From Ectothiorhodospiraceae bacterium WFHF3C12 (GTDB lineage: Bacteria > Pseudomonadota > Gammaproteobacteria > Nitrococcales > Nitrococcaceae), in the NCBI GenBank assembly GCA_013519935.1, contig JACDUA010000005.1, forward strand, positions 1-64,000: a stretch of DNA of 64,000 nucleotides, given 5' to 3'. The first letter of the stretch is position 1. Every line of letters begins with the position of its first letter. A program made the position numbers and the translations under genes. Below are positions 58,447 to 64,000 of the stretch, in pieces. The notes beneath the pieces are model-generated. The model was not told where the DNA came from and did not search any database. It worked only from the letters and a program-made list of their open reading frames with translations.

Positions 58447-58938
58447 CTAACCCCGTCTGCGCGCGCGGCCGTCTGCCGCCTTGCCCCCGCTGTCGGCCGC
58501 TCCGGCCAGATAGGAAGCGCTTGGGTCCACCAGTACGTGGCCGTGCATGGCGCGACGGCCCAGAAGCATGCGGAAACCCATGGTATCGCGGTTGGTTAGC
58601 GTCAGATCTATGGGCCACTGCTGGTTGGCGATCCGCACTGGGGTGCGGATGACGATACGCTTCTCCCTGTGACCTGTCGAGCTGGTCACATAACGCTCGT
58701 CATGGATGTCCGCCTGGCACGCGATGGTCACCGCCGTGCTCCGCTGCTCGGGGTGGATTTCGAACGCCACCCGCCGGCGGCCGTCCTCCGTGAATCGCCG
58801 GATATGGATGGCATGGATTGCCGAGGTTGCCGCACCGGTATCGATCTTGGCCTTGATGCCCGCGATCTCCAGGGCCGGCAGGTCCACCCATTCCCGCCAT
58901 CCGATCCAGACCCGGGGCAGGGTCTTGCGCTTGCTCAT
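58447..58938 (-). CDS. rimB: RimB/ATP-dependent zinc protease family (retropepsin-like)
   Basis: A 163-residue protein of PF05618. The motif [12 protein letters not shown] places Asp33-Thr34-Gly35-Ala36 as in retropepsins, and [14 protein letters not shown] is the conserved C-terminal hairpin. Members are encoded beside RimK and have been linked to the trimming of S6 glutamate tails, despite the old name 'zinc protease'. ATG 58938 is chosen; upstream in-frame extension is not conserved-looking. Confidence 0.88.
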   Translation of the reverse strand: MSKRKTLPRVWIGWREWVDLPALEIAGIKAKIDTGAATSAIHAIHIRRFTEDGRRRVAFEIHPEQRSTAVTIACQADIHDERYVTSSTGHREKRIVIRTPVRIANQQWPIDLTLTNRDTMGFRMLLGRRAMHGHVLVDPSASYLAGAADSGGKAADGRARRRG

Positions 58939-59322
58939 GCATGCACCCGCGTTGACCAACAGAGGCGACGGCGCGCCGTCGGCCCGTCTACCATCGCTTT
59001 TGCTCGCCGGCAGTTCAAGCATGCTCCCAGGTGGTTGCCGCGGCGTTCGGGCGGCGGCGGGATCCGGCATGCAAGAAAGCGCCAAATCCGCTATCCTAGG
59101 GCGCTTCTCGATTCCGGCGCACCCGGCGCCACCTTAGCAGCGCGGTGTGTCTGTCAAACGCTACCCGGCCCCGCGGGGTCGGCGGTACTGCTCCGGATTC
59201 CAGCGCAGGGCGGTCGGGTCGCTGCTCGGCAGAACGGCGCCCCGCCGCGGCGCGAGCGCTATTGCGCGGCGCCCGTCCCCCTGCGGGCCAGTCGAATTCA
59301 TCGAAACCTAAGAGGCAGCTAC

Positions 59323-60582
59323 ATGTTCTCCAGCAATATGAATATTGCCGATTTCGATCCCGATCTCATGGATGCCATCCGCAAGGAGGAGCGACGGCAG
59401 GAAGAGCACATCGAGCTGATCGCCTCCGAGAACTATGCCAGCCCGCGGGTCATGGAGGCCCAGGGCAGCGCGCTGACGAACAAGTACGCCGAGGGCTACC
59501 CCGGCAAGCGTTACTACGGCGGCTGCGAGTTCGTGGACATCGCCGAGGAGCTGGCCATCGAGCGGGCCAAGCAGCTTTTCGGTGCCGATTATGCCAACGT
59601 CCAGCCGCATTCCGGCTCCCAGGCCAACGCGGCGGTCTACCTGGCGCTGGCGAAGCCGGGTGACACGCTGCTGGGCATGAGCCTGGACCATGGCGGTCAT
59701 CTCACCCACGGCGCCAAGCCGAACTTCTCCGGCAAGATCTTTAACGCCGTGCAGTACGGCATCCACGCCGACACGGGCGAGATCGACTACGAACAGGTGG
59801 AGCGGCTGGCCGATGAGCACAAGCCCAAGCTGATCATCGCCGGCTTTTCCGCGTACTCCCGCGTGGTGGACTGGGCGCGGTTCCGGGAGATTGCCGACAA
59901 GGTGGGTGCCTATCTGATCGTGGACATGGCCCATATCGCCGGCCTGGTGGCGGCGGGGGTCTACCCGAGCCCCATTCCTTACGCCGATGTGGTCACCACC
60001 ACCACGCACAAGACCCTGCGAGGCCCGCGCGGCGGCCTGATCCTGGCGCGCTCGAATCCGGAGATCGAGAAGAAGCTGCAGTCGCTGGTCTTCCCGGGCA
60101 CCCAGGGCGGACCGCTTATGCATGTCATCGCCGCCAAGGCGGTGGCCTTCAAGGAAGCGCTGGCGCCGGAGTTCAAGGACTACCAGCAGCAGGTCGTAGA
60201 CAACGCCCGGGCCATGGCGCAGACGGTGATGGATCGCGGCTACAACGTGGTCTCGAAGGGTACGGACGATCATCTGTTTCTCATCGACCTGATCGACAAG
60301 GGCATCACCGGCAAGGACGCGGATGCGGCCCTGGGGCGTGCCAACATCACGGTGAACAAGAACACCGTGCCCAACGATCCCCAGTCGCCCTTCGTGACCA
60401 GCGGGCTGCGCATCGGTACGCCGGCCATCACCACCCGCGGATTCGGGGAGGCCGAATCCCGTGAGCTGGCCAACTGGATCTGCGACGTGCTGGACGACAT
60501 CGGCAACGAGCAGGCCGTGGCCGCGGTGAAGGAAAAGGTCCTGGATATCTGCGGCCGCTTCCCGGTCTACGAGAACAAGTAG
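59323..60582 (+). CDS. glyA: Serine hydroxymethyltransferase
   Basis: A 419-residue PLP enzyme that converts serine and THF to glycine and methylene-THF. Conserved segments: [21 protein letters not shown], the PLP lysine in [14 protein letters not shown], and [25 protein letters not shown] precedes ATG 59323. The upstream region (58939-59322) is GC-rich with no gene or riboswitch that I could recognise. nrdR follows after about 90 bases. Confidence 0.97.
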   Translation: MFSSNMNIADFDPDLMDAIRKEERRQEEHIELIASENYASPRVMEAQGSALTNKYAEGYPGKRYYGGCEFVDIAEELAIERAKQLFGADYANVQPHSGSQANAAVYLALAKPGDTLLGMSLDHGGHLTHGAKPNFSGKIFNAVQYGIHADTGEIDYEQVERLADEHKPKLIIAGFSAYSRVVDWARFREIADKVGAYLIVDMAHIAGLVAAGVYPSPIPYADVVTTTTHKTLRGPRGGLILARSNPEIEKKLQSLVFPGTQGGPLMHVIAAKAVAFKEALAPEFKDYQQQVVDNARAMAQTVMDRGYNVVSKGTDDHLFLIDLIDKGITGKDADAALGRANITVNKNTVPNDPQSPFVTSGLRIGTPAITTRGFGEAESRELANWICDVLDDIGNEQAVAAVKEKVLDICGRFPVYENK

Positions 60583-60671
60583 GCAGCCGTTTCCCCCCGT
60601 TCCGCGGCCGTCCATGGCCCGCGGGGCGGGGTGCATCAAAGCTGGGCGGTGCGCCGCCGGAGTGAATCGCT

Positions 60672-61196
60672 ATGCGCTGTCCGTTCTGTCAGGTGCAGGA
60701 CACCCGCGTCATTGACTCACGCCTCGCCAACGACGGCGATCAGGTGCGGCGCCGGCGTGAGTGTGGCGGTTGCGGCGAGCGCTTCACGACCTACGAGACC
60801 GCCGAGCTGATTATGCCGCGGGTGGTCAAGCGCGATGGGACCCGCGAGCCGTTCGACGAGGCGAAGCTGCGCAGCGGCATGGTGCGCGCGCTGGAGAAGC
60901 GCCCGGTGGCCACGGAGGACGTGGAGGCGGCCCTGAGCCGCATCCGCAAGCGCATCCAGTCCCGTGGCGAGCGGGAAGTCGACGCCGGTGAGGTGGGCGA
61001 GCTGGTCATGGGCGAGTTGCGCGACCTGGACCAGGTCGCTTATGTGCGCTTTGCCTCGGTTTACCGCAGCTTCCAGGACGTCAGCGCCTTCCGCGAGGTC
61101 ATCGAGGGACTGGAGAGCCTGCCCTCGCCGGAGCTGCGCAAGCAGCAGCTCGGCCTGTTGCCGGACGAGGATGAGTCCGGCAACGGCGGATCCTGA
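60672..61196 (+). CDS. nrdR: Ribonucleotide reductase transcriptional repressor NrdR
   Basis: A 174-residue NrdR. The N-terminal zinc ribbon is MRCPFC...[12 protein letters not shown], and the ATP-cone domain follows ([20 protein letters not shown]). It represses ribonucleotide reductase genes according to ATP/dATP levels. Position between glyA and ribD is the standard gammaproteobacterial order. Confidence 0.97.
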   Translation: MRCPFCQVQDTRVIDSRLANDGDQVRRRRECGGCGERFTTYETAELIMPRVVKRDGTREPFDEAKLRSGMVRALEKRPVATEDVEAALSRIRKRIQSRGEREVDAGEVGELVMGELRDLDQVAYVRFASVYRSFQDVSAFREVIEGLESLPSPELRKQQLGLLPDEDESGNGGS

Positions 61197-61221
61197 CTGC
61201 CGGCCGGATCGCGGCGAGAGC

Positions 61222-62337
61222 ATGAGCGAGTTCACCCCCAACGACCACCGGTACATGGCCCGCGCGCTGCGGCTGGCCGAGCGCGGCCTTGCCACGACGG
61301 ATCCCAATCCCCGGGTCGGCTGCGTGCTCGTCCGCGATGAGCGGGTCGTGGGCGAAGGGTGGCATCGCCGCGCGGGCGAGGCTCACGCCGAAATCCACGC
61401 CCTGCGGGAAGCGGGTGGTGATGCCCGCGGCGCCACCGCCTACGTCACGCTGGAGCCCTGCGCCCATCACGGGCGGACGCCCCCTTGCGCGGAGGCGCTG
61501 CGGGACGCGGGTGTCGTCCGCGTCGTCGTGGCCAGCGAGGACCCGAATCCGCAGGTTGCCGGACAGGGCCTGCAACTGCTCGGCGCGGCGGGCGTCGCGA
61601 CCGCCAGCGGGCTGATGGAGGCGGAGGCCGAGGCGCTGAATCCCGGATTCATGAAACGCATGCGTACGGGCATGCCTTACGTGCGCTGCAAGCTCGCCAT
61701 GAGCCTGGATGGCCGAACCGCCATGGCCTCAGGGGAGAGCCGCTGGATCACGGGCGCCGCGGCGCGTCGCGACGTCCATCAGTGGCGGGCGCGCAGCAGC
61801 GCCATGCTCACCGGAGTCGAGACGGTCCTGGCCGATGATCCGGCGCTGACCGTGCGTGATGCGCCGGAACCGGAGGGTGGGCATCGTCAGCCGTTGCGGG
61901 TGATCTTCGACTCCTGGCTGCGCACGCCGCCCTCGGCGGCGATCCTGCGGCAGCCTGGGCGAACGGTGGTGCTGTACACCCATCCGGACGTCCACCGAGA
62001 GATGGCCCTGGAAGAGGCGGGGGCCGATCTCTGGCAGGCCGTGCCGGGGCCGACACGGCGTGTGGACCCGGCCCTGGCTCTGGGAACACTGGCAGGACAG
62101 CAGGTCAACGAGGTCATGGTGGAGGCCGGCCCGACCTTGAGCGGGACACTGCTGCAGGCCGACCTGGTCGATGAGCTCATCGTCTACATGGCGCCGCATC
62201 TGTTGGGCCACGAGGGCAACCCCCTGCTGCGGCTACCCGGATTGTCCCGTATGAGTGACCGGGTTGGCGTGACCATCAGCGAAGTCCGACAATTCGGTGA
62301 CGATCTGCGTATCATTGCACGGCCTCGGGATTGGTGA
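61222..62337 (+). CDS. ribD: Bifunctional riboflavin deaminase/reductase RibD
   Basis: A 371-residue enzyme for the second and third steps of riboflavin synthesis. The deaminase domain (1-145) has the zinc motifs HAEIHAL and PCAHHGRTPPC; the reductase domain (146-371) begins VRCKLAMSLDGRTA. ATG 61222 is used. It follows nrdR by 25 bases and precedes riboflavin synthase by 26, so the rib genes form an operon. Confidence 0.96.
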   Translation: MSEFTPNDHRYMARALRLAERGLATTDPNPRVGCVLVRDERVVGEGWHRRAGEAHAEIHALREAGGDARGATAYVTLEPCAHHGRTPPCAEALRDAGVVRVVVASEDPNPQVAGQGLQLLGAAGVATASGLMEAEAEALNPGFMKRMRTGMPYVRCKLAMSLDGRTAMASGESRWITGAAARRDVHQWRARSSAMLTGVETVLADDPALTVRDAPEPEGGHRQPLRVIFDSWLRTPPSAAILRQPGRTVVLYTHPDVHREMALEEAGADLWQAVPGPTRRVDPALALGTLAGQQVNEVMVEAGPTLSGTLLQADLVDELIVYMAPHLLGHEGNPLLRLPGLSRMSDRVGVTISEVRQFGDDLRIIARPRDW

Positions 62338-62363
62338 GGGCATAGCGCGAGGGGACCGGCGGC

Positions 62364-63026
62364 ATGTTCACTGGCATCGTACAGAGTCTGGGCACCATCG
62401 AGTCCATGCAGGGTTACGGGGGCGACAGCCGGCTGCGCATCACCGCGCCGGACCTGCCCGTTGCCGAGATGGGCATCGGCGAGAGCGTCGCGGTGAACGG
62501 TGTCTGCCTGACCGCGGTGAGCTACACCGACAGGGGGTTCGAGGCGGATGTCTCCGGCGAGACCCTCTCCCGGACGAGCCTGGGCGATCTCGCAAGGGGC
62601 TCGGCCGTGAACCTGGAGCGGGCCCTGTTGCCGCAGACACCCCTGGGCGGCCACCTGGTCTCCGGCCACGTGGACGGCCTTGGCGAGCTGGTATTGCGCG
62701 AGCCGGCGGGGCGCTCCGAGCGCTTCCGGTTCCGCGTGCCGGGGCGGCTCGCCCGTTACGTCGCCGAGAAGGGATCCATCTGCATCGACGGCGTGAGCCT
62801 GACCGTCAATGGCGTGGATGGCGCCGAGTTCGAGGTCAATCTGGTGCCCCACACCCTGGAGGTTACCACCCTGGGCGGACTGCGTGCCGGGATGAAGGTC
62901 AACATCGAAGTGGATATCATCGCCCGTTACCTGGAGCGTCTGGCATTCGGCGGCGAAGCCGACGGCGCCGATACGGGCATCACCCGCGGGATGCTGCAGC
63001 GATTCGGTTTCGATCGCGGGCAGTGA
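62364..63026 (+). CDS. ribE: Riboflavin synthase, alpha subunit
   Basis: A 220-residue protein with two lumazine-binding halves: MFTGIVQSLGTI...VAVNGVCLTAV and LVSGHVDGLGEL...ISIDGVSLTVN-like (here CIDGVSLTVNGV). It joins two lumazine molecules to make riboflavin. The gene is called ribC in E. coli. GAGGGGA precedes ATG 62364. Confidence 0.96.
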   Translation: MFTGIVQSLGTIESMQGYGGDSRLRITAPDLPVAEMGIGESVAVNGVCLTAVSYTDRGFEADVSGETLSRTSLGDLARGSAVNLERALLPQTPLGGHLVSGHVDGLGELVLREPAGRSERFRFRVPGRLARYVAEKGSICIDGVSLTVNGVDGAEFEVNLVPHTLEVTTLGGLRAGMKVNIEVDIIARYLERLAFGGEADGADTGITRGMLQRFGFDRGQ

Positions 63027-63053
63027 AACAGGCCGTAGAGGATTGGTAAGGCC

Positions 63054-64000
63054 GTGAACAGTATCGACGAGATCATCGAGGACATGCGCCAGGGGCGCAT
63101 GGTCGTCATCCTCGACGACGAGGACCGTGAGAACGAGGGCGACCTGATGATGGCCGCCTCCATGGTGCGTCCGGACGACATCAACTTCATGGCGCGTTAT
63201 GGCCGGGGACTGGTCTGCCTGACCCTGACCAAGCAGCGCTGCGAGCAGCTGCGCCTGCCGCTGATGGTGGACGAGACCAACGATCAGCACTCGACGAATT
63301 TCACCGTCTCCATCGAGGCTGCGGAAGGGGTGACCACGGGCATATCGGCGGCGGACCGGGCCCGGACCATCCAGGCGGCGGTGGCGCCCCAGGCCCGACC
63401 AGAGGACCTCGTTCAGCCCGGGCACATCTTCCCGGTGATGGCGCAGCCCGGCGGCGTGTTGACCCGTGCCGGGCACACCGAGGCCGGCTGCGACCTGGCC
63501 CGGCTGGCGGGCTTCGAGCCGTCCTCGGTCATCGTCGAGATCCTCAACGAGGACGGCACCATGGCCCGGCGGGACGATCTCATCGAGTTCGCCCACGAAC
63601 ACGGTCTGAAAATCGGCACGGTGGCGGATCTCATCGCTTACCGCGTGCGCAATGAACGCACCGTGGAGCGCGTGGGCGAATGCGATCTGCCCACCGAGTT
63701 CGGCACCTTTCACCTGTATGCCTATCAGGACACCGTCAACGGCGCGCTGCACTTCGCGCTGGTCTGCGGCGGCGTCGACGGCGAGAGCCCGACGCTGGTG
63801 CGGGTGCATATCCAGAACACGCTCTCGGACGTATTCGCCAGTGTCGGCCCCTACTGCGGCTGGCCCCTGCGCTCGGCGCTGCAGCAGATCAGCGAGCACG
63901 GCAGCGGCGTGGTCGTCGTGCTGCGCCGGCCCGACGACAGCACCGACATCCTGCAGCGGATGCGCCTGTACCAGAAGCAGCCGGAGGGTGAGACCGACGA
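63054..64000 (+). CDS. ribBA: RibBA: dihydroxybutanone-phosphate synthase with degenerate GTP cyclohydrolase II domain (partial, runs off right edge)
   Basis: GTG 63054 begins a frame open to the window end (315 codons). Residues 1-205 are a complete DHBP synthase (VVILDDEDRENEGDLMMAA; DQHSTNFTVSI; RAGHTEAGCDLARLAG). The second half resembles GTP cyclohydrolase II, but the usual zinc cysteines are gone: the HSECLTGD-type motif reads HIQNTLSD and the RCDCG motif reads GPYCG. It is therefore likely a RibBX-type protein with only DHBP synthase activity. GTP cyclohydrolase II would have to be encoded elsewhere. Confidence 0.92.
   Translation, partial: MNSIDEIIEDMRQGRMVVILDDEDRENEGDLMMAASMVRPDDINFMARYGRGLVCLTLTKQRCEQLRLPLMVDETNDQHSTNFTVSIEAAEGVTTGISAADRARTIQAAVAPQARPEDLVQPGHIFPVMAQPGGVLTRAGHTEAGCDLARLAGFEPSSVIVEILNEDGTMARRDDLIEFAHEHGLKIGTVADLIAYRVRNERTVERVGECDLPTEFGTFHLYAYQDTVNGALHFALVCGGVDGESPTLVRVHIQNTLSDVFASVGPYCGWPLRSALQQISEHGSGVVVVLRRPDDSTDILQRMRLYQKQPEGETD

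Noticed and set aside
58939-59322. Riboswitch upstream of glyA
   Set aside because: No glycine, SAM or THF aptamer core could be recognised by eye; only GC-rich sequence and the glyA ribosome binding site are visible.
62184-63899. A 571-codon open frame antisense to riboflavin synthase and ribBA
   Set aside because: It spans two clearly real rib genes and shows no family resemblance.

Overview
The window is a GC-rich, densely coded stretch of a bacterial chromosome, almost certainly from a gammaproteobacterium. The best taxonomic clues are the glyA-nrdR-ribD-riboflavin synthase-ribBA order at the right end, ArfB, EttA, PurU, a RimK/RimB pair, and a photoactive yellow protein whose length and key residues match that of Halorhodospira halophila. 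A halophilic or haloalkaliphilic relative of the Ectothiorhodospiraceae is my best guess. No rRNA, tRNA, CRISPR array, integrase or insertion sequence was recognised.

Layout. 1-6.9 kb: end of a membrane-protein gene, two diguanylate cyclases, the C-terminal remnant of a third, acyl-CoA thioesterase II, and a flavodoxin-like / omega-amidase / methionine aminotransferase unit. 7-9.2 kb: a pepsin-like aspartic protease (rare in bacteria), a CBS-domain protein and arfB. 9.2-23.8 kb: a catabolic and detoxification region with two haloalkane dehalogenases of different subfamilies, a CoA-transferase/GST/nudC unit, dodecin, amidase, an MFS exporter, a second GST, coniferyl-aldehyde-type dehydrogenase with an AraC regulator, and metY. 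24.2-28.3 kb: two Asp-rich DUF5666 lipoproteins around a DUF6502 protein, bracketed by REP-like repeats. 28.3-29.1 kb: an intergenic block of repeats. 29.1-33.6 kb: a periplasmic sugar dehydrogenase, a P1B-type ATPase homologue that has lost nearly all catalytic and metal-binding motifs, and an M48 lipoprotein protease. 33.6-36.2 kb: purU, then the pyp-pcl operon (blue-light photoreceptor and the ligase for its p-coumaroyl chromophore). 36.5-41.5 kb: a third complete diguanylate cyclase, a cupredoxin, an unknown lipoprotein and ettA.

41.6-57.1 kb is the most system-like part. Seven minus-strand genes (ferritin-like 'metal-dependent hydrolase', FadL-type outer-membrane protein, large Ig-like lipoprotein, small lipoprotein, TRAP-type solute-binding protein, oversized TRAP permease, TPR-like periplasmic protein) read away from a divergent TetR gene. 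Next to them are a second TetR gene, a Baeyer-Villiger-type monooxygenase and a short-chain dehydrogenase. I read this as a candidate envelope-spanning uptake and oxidation pathway for a hydrophobic compound. 57.3-64 kb is housekeeping: rimK, rimB, glyA, nrdR and riboflavin synthesis, ending inside a ribBA gene whose GTP cyclohydrolase II half appears to have lost its zinc cysteines.

The long open frames antisense to real genes (for example opposite the amidase, ettA, the Ig-like lipoprotein and ribBA) look like GC-driven shadows and are not annotated.
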